Positions 18,822-27,022 of a stretch of 64,000 nucleotides of DNA are shown here, piece after piece. Positions within the stretch are counted from its first letter, which is position 1, and every line of letters begins with the position of its first letter. Source of the stretch: an uncultured Acidobacteriota bacterium. GTDB lineage: Bacteria; Acidobacteriota; Blastocatellia; Pyrinomonadales; Pyrinomonadaceae. Below the pieces are notes generated by a model that did not search any database, was not told where the DNA came from, and saw only the letters and a program-made list of their open reading frames with translations. Location: contig CALMYB010000013.1 in NCBI GenBank assembly GCA_937873515.1, positions 62,001 to 126,000 on the forward strand, read 5' to 3'. The translations under genes and the position numbers were made by a program.

Positions 18822-19526
18822 ATGATCGCTGCTCAACGTCATGAGTTCAAAACGGGATTTACGGCGGCTCTTTTCTGCCTTATTCTATTTTGCGGCGTGC
18901 GTGCCCAAGACGGCCCGCCGCACGAAGATAACAAGCGAGAGGCCGATCTGGTAGAACTCACAAAACTAAGCAAGACCATCAAACTCGATATTCGCTACGC
19001 TCGGACCGATAATTTCACCGGTCAGGCCGTTTATCCCGAAGCTCGCGCGTTCCTCCAAAGGGACGCTGCCAAGGCTCTCCTCCGCGTACACAAGAAACTC
19101 AAGAAGGACGGCCTCGGGCTGGTCATCTTTGACGGCTATCGCCCTTGGCGGATCACAAAGCTCTTCTGGGACGTCGTAAAACTCGACGAGCGAAAATACG
19201 TCGCTGACCCTGCAAAGGGTTCGAAGCACAATCGCGGCTGCGCGGTCGATCTGTCCATCTACGAGCTGAAGACCGGCAGCCTGATCCCGATGCCTTCAGA
19301 TTTTGATGAATTCACGGAACGTGCGTCGCCTGACTACACCGGCGGCACCGACGAAGAACGTGCGAATCGAGACAAACTCCGCAGCCTTATGGAAACTGAG
19401 GGCTTCACCGTCAATCCGAACGAATGGTGGCATTTCGACTATAAGGATTGGCAGGATTACGCGATCTACGACATACCTTTCGACAAGATCGGAAAAGCCA
19501 GTACTCACTCAAAGCAAACGAAATGA
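18822..19526 (+). CDS. D-alanyl-D-alanine dipeptidase, VanX/DdpX family
   Basis: A 234-residue zinc dipeptidase with an N-terminal signal-like segment (about 10-29). The metal site is complete: His136 and Asp143 in SKHNRGCAVD, and Glu201/His204 in NEWWHFDY; Arg107 of GYRPWR corresponds to the transition-state Arg of VanX. It splits D-Ala-D-Ala, most likely to salvage peptidoglycan dipeptide in the periplasm rather than to confer vancomycin resistance, since no vanH, vanA, vanR or vanS genes are near. Its stop overlaps the next start (ATGA). Confidence 0.93.
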   Translation: MIAAQRHEFKTGFTAALFCLILFCGVRAQDGPPHEDNKREADLVELTKLSKTIKLDIRYARTDNFTGQAVYPEARAFLQRDAAKALLRVHKKLKKDGLGLVIFDGYRPWRITKLFWDVVKLDERKYVADPAKGSKHNRGCAVDLSIYELKTGSLIPMPSDFDEFTERASPDYTGGTDEERANRDKLRSLMETEGFTVNPNEWWHFDYKDWQDYAIYDIPFDKIGKASTHSKQTK

Positions 19527-20101
19527 TATCTGACGGCGAATCTCTGTTTTCACGCAAAACACTCGTCTGCGCGATCTGCATCGCCTTGCTTGCCGCGATC
19601 ATTCTCGCAACTCAGGGCCGTGTGCTTTGGTGCCAGGCGGGTGATTACGTCCCTTGGTCGTTCGACATCTGGTCAACGCACAATTCACAGCATTTGCTCG
19701 ATCCATACTCGTTCACGCACATGCTGCACGGCGTCGCCGAATTCTGGATCTTGTTCGTCCTCTTTGGAAAGGTGCCGGTCAGGTGGCGTCTGGTGATAGC
19801 GATCGGGATCGAAGCCTGCTGGGAGATCGCAGAGAACTCATCGTTCGTGATCGAGAGATACCGTGCGGCGACGATCTCACTCGACTACTTCGGCGATTCG
19901 ATACTGAACTCGATGTCGGACATCGTGTTCTGTGCGACCGGTTTCGTGGTCGCGTCGAAGATACGCTTTTGGCGCTCCCTTGCCCTCTTCATCGCAACAG
20001 AGGCGGTCCTGATCCTTACGATCCACGACAGCCTCTTGATCAATATTCTAATGCTTCTGTACCCAATCGACGCCGTAAAACACTGGCAAATGGGGATATG
20101 A
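19523..20101 (+). CDS. DUF2585/UPF0314 membrane protein
   Basis: A 192-residue membrane protein with about four to five hydrophobic segments. Family marks are the loop with NSQHLLDPYSFTHMLHG, IEACWEIAENSSFVIERYR and SLDYFGDSILNSMSD, which match the DUF2585 (UPF0314) family as I know it. The start at 19523 overlaps the dipeptidase stop by four bases; a longer frame upstream lies inside that gene. Conserved polar residues (His, Glu, Asp, Asn) clustered near membrane faces suggest an enzyme or a metal site, but no function is established. Coupling to a D-Ala-D-Ala dipeptidase hints at the cell envelope. Confidence 0.85.
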   Translation: MISDGESLFSRKTLVCAICIALLAAIILATQGRVLWCQAGDYVPWSFDIWSTHNSQHLLDPYSFTHMLHGVAEFWILFVLFGKVPVRWRLVIAIGIEACWEIAENSSFVIERYRAATISLDYFGDSILNSMSDIVFCATGFVVASKIRFWRSLALFIATEAVLILTIHDSLLINILMLLYPIDAVKHWQMGI

Positions 20102-20177
20102 GTCGCGAGAGTCTGGTGAGTCGACTGAGTCTTTCGCGTCAGACTAGCTCGACCCGCTAGACCCGACAGACTTGGTC
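20102..20177. repeat. AGTC/GACT-rich low-complexity spacer between convergent genes
   Basis: This 76-base gap is built from repeats of GTCTG, GAGTC, AGACT and CTCGACC, including an AGTCTG...CAGACT inverted pair and CTCGACCCG/CTAGACCCG near-copies. It probably folds into hairpins that could end transcription from both sides. There is no coding capacity. Confidence 0.5.
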
Positions 20178-20972
20178 CTAACGCTCGCCGCGAGCGATCT
20201 CGACCTCTGTTTGGAGATCGACAGCGAGCTTTCTTGCGCCGGGCTGGTCGAAAGGCTCGATCCATCGAAGTGCCGCGTCGAGGATGCGGCGCTGATACTC
20301 GCTATGGTCTGCGGTGCCTGCGACCGAACCAAGTTTGCCGTCGTAAAACGCGGTCCGCGGCGGACGCACCTTGTCGATTATCTCCATATCCACCGCAATG
20401 GTCATCGTCGGGATGCCGGCATTCTCGATGCCTCTCGCGATCACGCCGGCCGTCTGATGGCAGAGCTTTGAGGCCGGGATGATGAGCGCGGCCTGCACGT
20501 CATATCGAGCCAGCCTTTCAGCGAGCTTAGGAGCCGTCTCATCGGCGATGCGGCCCGCGTTCGGGATGTGGCTTGAGAGCGACCACCAAACGCTGTTGAG
20601 GGAGCCGATAACGGTATTCTGTTGATATTCGAGCAGACGGTCGATCGGTATCTGGCAATTTCGATCAGAAATGACGCTCGCAGGATCGTAGCCCTTTGCG
20701 GCATATTTCAGATCACCGGCCTCGACCTCGATCGGGATCTCGCGAAACCCCAGATCGCCATCCTTCGATGAAATATCGAAGGCCTCCGTACCATCGATAT
20801 ATGCTCCGGTCGTCGAGATGAGAGCCAGGTTCAGCATCGGAAGGGCTCGTCGAGCAGGTGTAAAAGGCGCATGAACATTCACGACCCACGGATAACGCCC
20901 AAAACCGTCATCTTCTTTTACCCAAGCGCCAAAACGCTTCTCCCAATCCCATTTATCTTCAATGACGTCCAT
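20178..20972 (-). CDS. GrdB/PrdB-type reductase family protein without selenocysteine
   Basis: A 264-residue protein related to the glycine/sarcosine/betaine reductase selenoprotein B and D-proline reductase family. The marks are the nucleotide-like central domain (AALIIPASKLCHQTAGVIARG followed by ENAGIPTMTIAVDMEII) and the C-terminal RPPRTAFYDGKLGSVAG. The selenocysteine-containing active-site motif of true GrdB is absent and there is no in-frame TGA. Clostridial reductase partners (GrdA, GrdC/D, thioredoxin) are also missing. It lies three bases after the DUF4149 gene on the same strand. It may bind or reduce another substrate; the role is open. Confidence 0.7.
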   Translation of the reverse strand: MDVIEDKWDWEKRFGAWVKEDDGFGRYPWVVNVHAPFTPARRALPMLNLALISTTGAYIDGTEAFDISSKDGDLGFREIPIEVEAGDLKYAAKGYDPASVISDRNCQIPIDRLLEYQQNTVIGSLNSVWWSLSSHIPNAGRIADETAPKLAERLARYDVQAALIIPASKLCHQTAGVIARGIENAGIPTMTIAVDMEIIDKVRPPRTAFYDGKLGSVAGTADHSEYQRRILDAALRWIEPFDQPGARKLAVDLQTEVEIARGER

Positions 20973-20975
20973 AAC

Positions 20976-21500
20976 TTAGAATTTGAATTCCTTGTCGATA
21001 TCGAAACTTGCGAGGTCGTCCGTCTTTGCCGAGGAAAAGCGGCGATTCGCGATGATAAAAAATGTCAGCAAAGCGGCGATCATTGCCGCCATAAGCGTCC
21101 ATTCTGACCAGTGATGCAGCTTGTCGAACTGGATCCTCAAAGGGTTATCTGCGGCAAGAGCATCGATCGGCCCGCCCGCTTGGCTGCGTATCGTCGCCAT
21201 CCAACTGCTGATCACCAATTGCCCGCCGAGGCTAGCCGCCGCGATCACAAGAAGCAGAAGCCGCTCGATCCAGAGCCAAAGTGCGTTCGCCCGCCGAATG
21301 ATGAAAGACGTCGCTATTAACAGAAGAGCGATGGCCGCTCCGGCGTAATTCAATATCGCAAGCGAGCGTCCCACGACGGCTCCGGCGAGTTCACGGTCGG
21401 GCACGACAGAGAACGCGGTCTGTGCCACGCCAATGAAAAACACGGCTCCACCGAACCATACAGCAAGCAAAAGCAGCCTGATATCCGAGAAGAATTTCAT
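20976..21500 (-). CDS. DUF4149 membrane protein
   Basis: A 174-residue protein with four hydrophobic helices (about 7-30, 45-68, 76-97, 130-152). The opening LLLLAVWFGGAVFFIGVAQTAF and the late FDKLHHWSEWTLMAAM match the DUF4149/TMEM205-like pattern, in which a conserved Leu-His pair sits before the last helix. Its stop is three bases from the GrdB-like start, so they form a two-gene unit. Function is unknown in bacteria. Confidence 0.75.
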   Translation of the reverse strand: MKFFSDIRLLLLAVWFGGAVFFIGVAQTAFSVVPDRELAGAVVGRSLAILNYAGAAIALLLIATSFIIRRANALWLWIERLLLLVIAAASLGGQLVISSWMATIRSQAGGPIDALAADNPLRIQFDKLHHWSEWTLMAAMIAALLTFFIIANRRFSSAKTDDLASFDIDKEFKF

Positions 21501-21570
21501 CCTAAAACGATAATCCGCAGCCTAAACGAATAATTATGTAGCCTTTCGCCGCAAACGGCAATCGCACGGC

Positions 21571-22326
21571 CTACTTTCGACCCGAAATGGCCTGTAATGC
21601 GGCCCGATAGGCAAACCTTGGGTTAAGTATCAAATACCGTTTCCAAAGCCGTCTCGGCTCCTGTACGAGCCGGAAAAGCCATTCCAACCCCAACCGGCCG
21701 ATCCATGGCGGACATTCGGCGACATTTCCGGCAAAAAAATCGAAAGATGCTCCGACGCCGAGCATTACGGCCCGCAGCCGCGGGCGATGCGCGTTCATCC
21801 AACGCTCTTGTTTTGGGCAGCCGAGTCCGACGAACAGGAAGTCGGGCGCATTTTCTACGATCTCAGCCGTAATTTCGGCGTCTTCTTCATCCGTCAGCGG
21901 CCTGAACGGCGGTGAATACGCGTATGCGACCTTAAGGTCCGGAAAATCGCGTGCCGCACGTTCCTTGATGCCTTCGATCACGGCATCCGAAGCTCCATAA
22001 AAGCCGACCGAAAAGCCCTTTTCTTCAGCAAACCGGCAAAGGCCGATCATCAGGTCGTTCGCACGGACCCGTTTTGCATCGCGTCGCCCTTCGATCTTCT
22101 GCATCCAGACGAGCGGCATTCCGTCGGGCACTATGATATCTGCGGAATTCACCTTTTCGGCGTATTCGGGCTCATCGAACGATTCCATCACCATATGCAC
22201 GGTCGAAAAGCAGACGTATCCGCCGCCATCGGCACGCAGGGCGTCAATGCGTTCAATTAGGCGCCGGAATTCGACAACATCGACATCCAGACTTACAACA
22301 CGCACTTTGTCCGCCATTTCGCTCAT
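21571..22326 (-). CDS. WecG/TagA/CpsF-family glycosyltransferase (GT26)
   Basis: A 251-residue enzyme. GT26 marks are STVHMVMES near residue 42, PDGMPLVW with the catalytic-region Asp near 68, and FLFVGLGCPKQERWMNAHR near 165. Relatives add N-acetylmannosaminuronic acid or N-acetylmannosamine to a lipid-linked GlcNAc as the second step of polymer assembly. The start overlaps the GT4 stop by four bases (ATGA), so the two transferases are translated together. The divergent gene encodes the initiating sugar-phosphate transferase, which fits a small exopolysaccharide set. Confidence 0.92.
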   Translation of the reverse strand: MSEMADKVRVVSLDVDVVEFRRLIERIDALRADGGGYVCFSTVHMVMESFDEPEYAEKVNSADIIVPDGMPLVWMQKIEGRRDAKRVRANDLMIGLCRFAEEKGFSVGFYGASDAVIEGIKERAARDFPDLKVAYAYSPPFRPLTDEEDAEITAEIVENAPDFLFVGLGCPKQERWMNAHRPRLRAVMLGVGASFDFFAGNVAECPPWIGRLGLEWLFRLVQEPRRLWKRYLILNPRFAYRAALQAISGRK

Positions 22327-23390
22327 CTGTTCAGCGCCTTTCCATAGATCTCGTCGAGCCGTGCAAGATAATTCTCAAATGAATATCGCTCAGCGATAGT
22401 TTCGCGCGCCGATCGGCGCATCGCAGAGAGATCACGGCCTTCGTCGAGCAAATAGGCTAACCGTTCGACGATCTCGTCCCTATTTTTGATATCGACGACG
22501 AAGCCGGCGACACCTTGCTCGACCGCGGCGGCGATCGCATCATTTCGCCGTACGACCGGCACGCAACCCGCAGCCATCGCTTCCAAAAGGGCTATCGGAA
22601 GGCCTTCGTGATCCGACGGCAGCAGAAAGACGTCGTTTTCGGCAAGTGCCTGCCATTTGCTTTGCCCGTCCGCCACGCCGCAGAATTCAAACTTTTCGCC
22701 GCAGACGGCGCGCATCTCACGCAAGAAACTCTCGGCATCCGGCCCCGCACCGTAGGCATTGAATCTGAAAGGGATCTCGCGTTCGATCAAGCCGCGGCAA
22801 GCTTCTACTATTCGGTCAAGGCCTTTCTCTCGGTTGAGCCTTCCAAAATAGATGATCGAACGCGGACTTTTCTCCGCCGAACGCTCGACCGATTCATTCA
22901 TCGGCACCGCATTCGCGAGCACGTTCGCACCTTCTCGCAGATGACGTCTTGCAAGCACATCACGTTCCTGCTCGCTCAAAACGATCATCTCGGCAGAATA
23001 CTTGACCATCGCAGCGACACAACGCCTAAGCACCGGTCCGGGTTCGTCCTTCAAAAAGAACGGCCCGCCGTGAATATGGAGCACGATCGGCACGCCCTTG
23101 CCGGCCGCTGCACGAACAAGCACCGCGTCACGCAGCATCGCAAGACGTGAGAACGATGTATTCAGGTGAATGATGTCGGGGCGTTCGCGATCGATCGTCT
23201 TTCGGAAGTCACGCACCATTCGCGGCTGCGACGCGATCCATTTCGCGCCCTTTCCCGCACCGTCGCGGCGGCCCGCACGAAAGTGGACATAGTCGTTGCT
23301 CGACAGCCTGATGATGTTCGCAACGAGGGTCGAAATGCCGCTCACGTTGTCTTTTTCCTTTAGGCTTGGTGCGGTAATAAGCACTTTCAT
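22323..23390 (-). CDS. glycosyltransferase family 4 (exopolysaccharide set)
   Basis: A 355-residue GT-B enzyme starting at ATG 23390 (MKVLITAPSLKEKDNVSG); the longer frame to 23435 reads into the divergent promoter. The donor-binding half has FGRLNREKGLDRIVEAC and the EGLPIALLEAMAAGC motif with the two conserved Glu residues. It is paired by overlap with the GT26 gene and faces the polyprenyl phosphate transferase across a 39-base gap, so the three probably build one surface glycan. Sugar and linkage unknown. Confidence 0.92.
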   Translation of the reverse strand: MKVLITAPSLKEKDNVSGISTLVANIIRLSSNDYVHFRAGRRDGAGKGAKWIASQPRMVRDFRKTIDRERPDIIHLNTSFSRLAMLRDAVLVRAAAGKGVPIVLHIHGGPFFLKDEPGPVLRRCVAAMVKYSAEMIVLSEQERDVLARRHLREGANVLANAVPMNESVERSAEKSPRSIIYFGRLNREKGLDRIVEACRGLIEREIPFRFNAYGAGPDAESFLREMRAVCGEKFEFCGVADGQSKWQALAENDVFLLPSDHEGLPIALLEAMAAGCVPVVRRNDAIAAAVEQGVAGFVVDIKNRDEIVERLAYLLDEGRDLSAMRRSARETIAERYSFENYLARLDEIYGKALNR

Positions 23391-23429
23391 CTTACAATCG
23401 AGTGGAATGTATCGTTGCCGCAAAGGCAA

Positions 23430-24968
23430 ATGCAAAAAATGGGAATTGAGACCGCGACCGCTAAGCGAACATTGCCGCCGACAAACCTAGCGACTATGCC
23501 GCGTTGGGTAATGCCGCTCGTCCGCTCTTGCGTCATAAGCGCGGATGCCATTCTCGCTGCCGCCGGCTTTATTTTTGCCTTTTGGCTTCGTGAAGGCAAA
23601 GGCGCCTTCGCGGCCGGCCCGGCCATTTGGAGCGAGAGCTTTCTGCCATACGTCGGCATCCTGGCGTTCGCCGTTCCCTGCCGCGTCATAACGCTCGGCA
23701 TTGCAAGAGTTTACAGATTTGACGGAGCTTTTGAGTACTCACGCGAGCTGGCGCGTGTTGCCGGCGCGACCGTCATTTCCTCGCTATTGATCATTGCGTG
23801 GGCATTTATGTTCCGCGGCGGATATTTGTATCGCGATTTTTCATATTCTCGCGGCGTGTTCGCACTCGACCTTGTCTGCACGCTTGTGCTTCTCTGCACA
23901 TTCCACCTCGCCGTCCGTGCGGTACAATCGGCGGCCCGCGGCCGAGGCATCAATCTGATTCCGACGATCATCGTCGGGAGCACTTCCGAGTCCGAGCAAA
24001 CGATGGCGGAACTCGGATCGCGCCGTCATCTAGGCTATCGCGTCGTCGGTTATGTCGCTGATGTCGAGAACGAGTCAGCAAATGCCGAAAGGCTTGGCGA
24101 GATCGGCGAACTTACCGATGTGATCCGCCGCTATGACATCAAGGAAGTGATCATCACGGACGATTCGCTTGCCGGTGAAAAGCTTTTCGAGGCGATGATG
24201 GCGTTGGGACGAAAACGTCGTGTCGAGTTTCGTTTTGCACCGACCTTGTTCGATCTTCTGCCGCAGAAGACCAGCGTTGATCGCATCGGCGTTCTCCCGA
24301 TGGTCCGCCTCTTCCGCTCGCCGCTCTCCGATGGTCAGCGTTTCGTAAAACGCGTTTCGGATCTTGTCATCGCACTGGGAGCAACCGTCGTGACGGCGCC
24401 GATCTGGATCGTTGCCGCTCTTGCGGTAAAGTTCGACACCCCGGGAAGAATAATGTTCCGCCAGGAACGCGTTGGCATGGATGGCCGCGTCTTTCTCTGC
24501 TACAAATTTCGCACGATGCGGTCGGACGCCGACCAAAGCGTGCATCGTGCCGCTTACGAGCAGAATATCGCGGGCGCGAACGCCGCAAATTCCGGGGATG
24601 AAGACAGGCCCGTCTTCGGCAAGGTAAAAGACGACCCGCGGATCACGCGCACAGGCCGTTTTCTACGACGCACGAGCATCGACGAATTGCCTCAGCTCTT
24701 GAATGTTCTTCGCGGCGAAATGAGCATTGTCGGACCGCGTCCGCCAATTCCCTACGAGGTCGAGGCTTACGAAGTTTGGCAGCGAAAGCGGCTCGATATG
24801 AAGCCCGGAATGACCGGCCTTTGGCAGGTCTCGGGCCGCAGCCGTTTGACCTTCGAAGAAATGGTGCGCGTCGACCTCTACTATATCGAGAATTGGTCGC
24901 TGCTGCTTGACGCAAAGATCCTCGCGCTCACGATCCCGGCCGTTCTGCGAGGCGACGGTGCGCGATGA
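23430..24968 (+). CDS. polyprenyl-phosphate sugar-1-phosphate transferase (exopolysaccharide initiator)
   Basis: A 512-residue WbaP/CpsE-like enzyme. There are four to five N-terminal membrane spans (about 30-150), a cytoplasmic CoA-binding-like Rossmann domain (about 170-290; IPTIIVGSTSESEQ), one more span (about 305-330) and the bacterial sugar transferase catalytic domain (RQERVGMDGRVFLCYKFRTM, DELPQLLNVLRGEMS, GPRPP, KPGMTGLWQVSGRS). It loads the first sugar phosphate on undecaprenyl phosphate. ATG 23430 follows AAAGG weakly; TTG 23415 and ATG 23439 are alternatives. Its end overlaps prmC by four bases. Confidence 0.93.
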   Translation: MQKMGIETATAKRTLPPTNLATMPRWVMPLVRSCVISADAILAAAGFIFAFWLREGKGAFAAGPAIWSESFLPYVGILAFAVPCRVITLGIARVYRFDGAFEYSRELARVAGATVISSLLIIAWAFMFRGGYLYRDFSYSRGVFALDLVCTLVLLCTFHLAVRAVQSAARGRGINLIPTIIVGSTSESEQTMAELGSRRHLGYRVVGYVADVENESANAERLGEIGELTDVIRRYDIKEVIITDDSLAGEKLFEAMMALGRKRRVEFRFAPTLFDLLPQKTSVDRIGVLPMVRLFRSPLSDGQRFVKRVSDLVIALGATVVTAPIWIVAALAVKFDTPGRIMFRQERVGMDGRVFLCYKFRTMRSDADQSVHRAAYEQNIAGANAANSGDEDRPVFGKVKDDPRITRTGRFLRRTSIDELPQLLNVLRGEMSIVGPRPPIPYEVEAYEVWQRKRLDMKPGMTGLWQVSGRSRLTFEEMVRVDLYYIENWSLLLDAKILALTIPAVLRGDGAR

Positions 24969-25810
24969 CCATCGCTGAGGTTCTAAAGGATGCTGTCCCA
25001 CGGCTGGCCGCGGCTGGCCTAAAGGAAGCGCAAAAGGATGCGAGGCTGCTCTTATCGTTTGCCGTTGGCCGGCCCAAAGAATTCCTTTTCGCTCACCCCG
25101 AATATGGGCTGTCGGAAGAAGAGCAAAGTTCGTTCATCGATGCCGTTCAACGCCGCGAAACCCACGAACCTGTGCAGTACATCACGGGCCGCACCGAGTT
25201 CTACGGCCTGGAATTCACCGTCTCGCCCGCCGTTCTGATACCGCGGCCGGAAACTGAGATCCTGGTCGAAAACGCCGTTGATCAACTGCGTGGCAAGACG
25301 GCACCTCGAATTTGCGAGGTCGGGGTCGGCTCGGGCTGCATAAGCATTTCGATTCTCAGCGAGCTGCCGGACGCGGCCGTGATCGCTGTCGACATCTCGG
25401 CCGCTGCCTTGGATATCGCGCGCCGAAATGCCGAACGGCACAACGTGCTCGATCGCCTCGGCCTGAGGCTCTCGGACGTATTCGATTCGGTGGCAGAAGA
25501 CTCTTTCGACGCCGTCGTTGCTAACCCGCCGTATATCTCGCTTGAAGAGATCGCCGGCCTGGACAGCGAAGTACGCGATTTCGAGCCGGAAATGGCTCTG
25601 ACCGACGGTGCCGACGGCCTCGCCGTAATACGAAAGATCGTCGAAGATTCCTACCACAAACTCGCGGCCGGCGGTGTTCTATTTATGGAGATCGGTCATT
25701 GCCAATCGGAAAGTGTACGGACGCTTCTCTCCCCTGAAAAGTGGTTCGATGTGCGGCTTTTCACCGATCTTCGGTCCATTCCGCGCGTTTTACGGGCTTT
25801 TCGCCTATAA
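24965..25810 (+). CDS. prmC: peptide chain release factor N5-glutamine methyltransferase
   Basis: A 281-residue class I SAM methyltransferase that modifies the Gln of the GGQ motif in RF1/RF2. An N-terminal helical bundle (1-75) is followed by the SAM site (CEVGVGSGCIS, 117-127), the acidic AVDIS after strand two, and the substrate signature NPPY at 187-190. Family-typical IPRPETEILVE is at 92-102. In most bacteria prmC follows prfA; here it overlaps the exopolysaccharide transferase gene (ATGA), so its expression is tied to an unrelated pathway. Confidence 0.95.
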   Translation: MTIAEVLKDAVPRLAAAGLKEAQKDARLLLSFAVGRPKEFLFAHPEYGLSEEEQSSFIDAVQRRETHEPVQYITGRTEFYGLEFTVSPAVLIPRPETEILVENAVDQLRGKTAPRICEVGVGSGCISISILSELPDAAVIAVDISAAALDIARRNAERHNVLDRLGLRLSDVFDSVAEDSFDAVVANPPYISLEEIAGLDSEVRDFEPEMALTDGADGLAVIRKIVEDSYHKLAAGGVLFMEIGHCQSESVRTLLSPEKWFDVRLFTDLRSIPRVLRAFRL

Positions 25811-25980
25811 GGTGCGTCAAAACCTTGCTTTCAATATCTGTTGGGAGTAAGATGTGGGTGTTTTGAGACAGTTGCGTTGAAATCTCATTTAGCGCATCGT
25901 GCCATCTGGTTCGATGGTCACGCCGGAAGCGTCCGGTCTGTTCACCACTGACTAATAAATTTTTCGGAGGTGAGTTGTTA
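25811..25980 (+). other. gap upstream of the small membrane protein gene
   Basis: No gene, tRNA or strong hairpin is seen in this 170-base gap. It should hold the promoter of the following gene; TTG-rich segments occur at 25863-25880 but no pair of boxes is convincing. A clear GGAGG lies at 25966-25970. Confidence 0.4.
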
Positions 25981-26178
25981 ATGGGTTCTCTTAACGGCAT
26001 TTTGGCAGTCCTTGCCGCGATAGTGGGTGCTTTCTCGATCTATAAATATATGGCCAGCGCCGATAACAAACTCTGGATCGTTATCGGAGTGATCGCGATC
26101 ATCGCGTTTTTGGCTTTTGCGGCGATGTTCATGTCGGGCCGTATGAATAAGACCGATGATATCCACATCACGGAATAG
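25981..26178 (+). CDS. small two-span membrane protein
   Basis: A 65-residue protein with two hydrophobic helices (about 4-20 and 30-52) and a polar acidic tail. GGAGG at 25966-25970 precedes it; the spacing is ten bases to ATG 25981 and four to an in-frame TTG at 25975, so the start is not fully settled. No family is recognised. It stands alone between two regulatory gaps. Confidence 0.65.
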   Translation: MGSLNGILAVLAAIVGAFSIYKYMASADNKLWIVIGVIAIIAFLAFAAMFMSGRMNKTDDIHITE

Positions 26179-26235
26179 GCTTGACGAGTTTTAGCTCTTT
26201 GCCTTGTTCTTTGTTCGGAAGTCTCTGATCTTTTT

Positions 26236-26284
26236 AGGGCCCGGCGAAGCGGGATATTTGTTGCCCCGTTCTCCGGGCCTTTAT
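26236..26284 (+). terminator. GC-rich hairpin, probable terminator of the small membrane protein gene
   Basis: GCCCGG at 26239-26244 pairs with CCGGGC at 26273-26278, continued inward by GAAGCGGG against CCCCGTTC with one bulge. Only a short T-run follows (TTTA), so termination may be partial. Confidence 0.55.
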
Positions 26285-26297
26285 GATGCCTGGAATG

Positions 26298-26326
26298 TTG
26301 ACAAAAATGTAATGTTTCAACATACT
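26298..26326 (+). promoter_or_regulatory. promoter of the Nfu gene with overlapping inverted repeat
   Basis: TTGACA at 26298-26303 and CATACT (4/6) at 26321-26326 are 17 bases apart. TGTTGA/TCAACA form a six-base inverted pair across the spacer (26297-26323), a possible operator for a dimeric regulator. Confidence 0.55.
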
Positions 26327-26369
26327 TGAAGTTGAGCTTTTGAAGACAAGAAGCCATTTATTACAAGGA

Positions 26370-26948
26370 ATGCCGAAGATCTCAGACATACAGGAAACCC
26401 CGAACCCGAACGCCGTGAAGTTCATCTTGCGCGAACCCATAAGCTATGGGACGTCGCATTCGTTCCCGAACGCTGAGGCTGCAGTTGATGATAAGTTTGC
26501 CAAGTCGATCTTTGATGTCGGCAACGTCGTGTCCGTTTTTTATATGGACAAGATGGTAACGGTCGAGAAGACCGACGATGCCGAATGGGACGAGGTGCTT
26601 CCGGAAATGGCGGTGCCGATCCGTGCGGCCGAGGCAGTGGCAGTTAGGCCGACGAACGGTAATGGAAACGGCTCGGCTGGCAAGGTTGGAGGTGCGATCG
26701 CCGCGGCGGGTTCGGACGACGATCCGAAACTGCGAGAGATACAAGCCCTTCTTGATGAAAAGATACTGCCTTACCTTGCCGGCGACGGAGGCTGGCTTGA
26801 GATCCTTGAACTCAACGGCAGCGAGCTGAAGATCCGTTATCAAGGCTCCTGCGGCAGCTGTCCGAGTTCCATCAGCGGAACTCTCGCAGCCATCGAGAAT
26901 ATGCTTCGCGAAGATATCGACCCTGATATCGAGGTCATCGCGGTCTAG
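26370..26948 (+). CDS. Nfu-type iron-sulphur cluster carrier
   Basis: A 192-residue protein. The N-terminal Nfu_N domain (MPKISDIQETPNPNAVKFIL onward, about 1-85) is joined by a Gly/Asn-rich linker (about 93-115) to the NifU C-terminal domain, with the cluster ligands Cys161 and Cys164 in CGSCPSS. It would carry [4Fe-4S] clusters to target enzymes. ATG 26370 opens the conserved domain; an in-frame TTG at 26340 is possible but lacks an RBS. It has its own promoter. The fused flavoprotein elsewhere in the window is an obvious type of client. Confidence 0.9.
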   Translation: MPKISDIQETPNPNAVKFILREPISYGTSHSFPNAEAAVDDKFAKSIFDVGNVVSVFYMDKMVTVEKTDDAEWDEVLPEMAVPIRAAEAVAVRPTNGNGNGSAGKVGGAIAAAGSDDDPKLREIQALLDEKILPYLAGDGGWLEILELNGSELKIRYQGSCGSCPSSISGTLAAIENMLREDIDPDIEVIAV

Positions 26949-27022
26949 CGAACGCTTTGCGTCCGAAGCCAGGAGTGCGTTATCATTCTTGTTTGACCTG
27001 AATTTAGGAGACAAACACTTAA

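Noticed and set aside
18822..19526. A vancomycin-resistance cassette
   Set aside because: Only the VanX-type dipeptidase is present, without vanH, vanA or a two-component system, and with a signal-like N-terminus, so recycling is more likely.
20178..20972. Selenocysteine codon in the GrdB-like gene
   Set aside because: No in-frame TGA occurs before the stop and the UxxC-type motif is not present.
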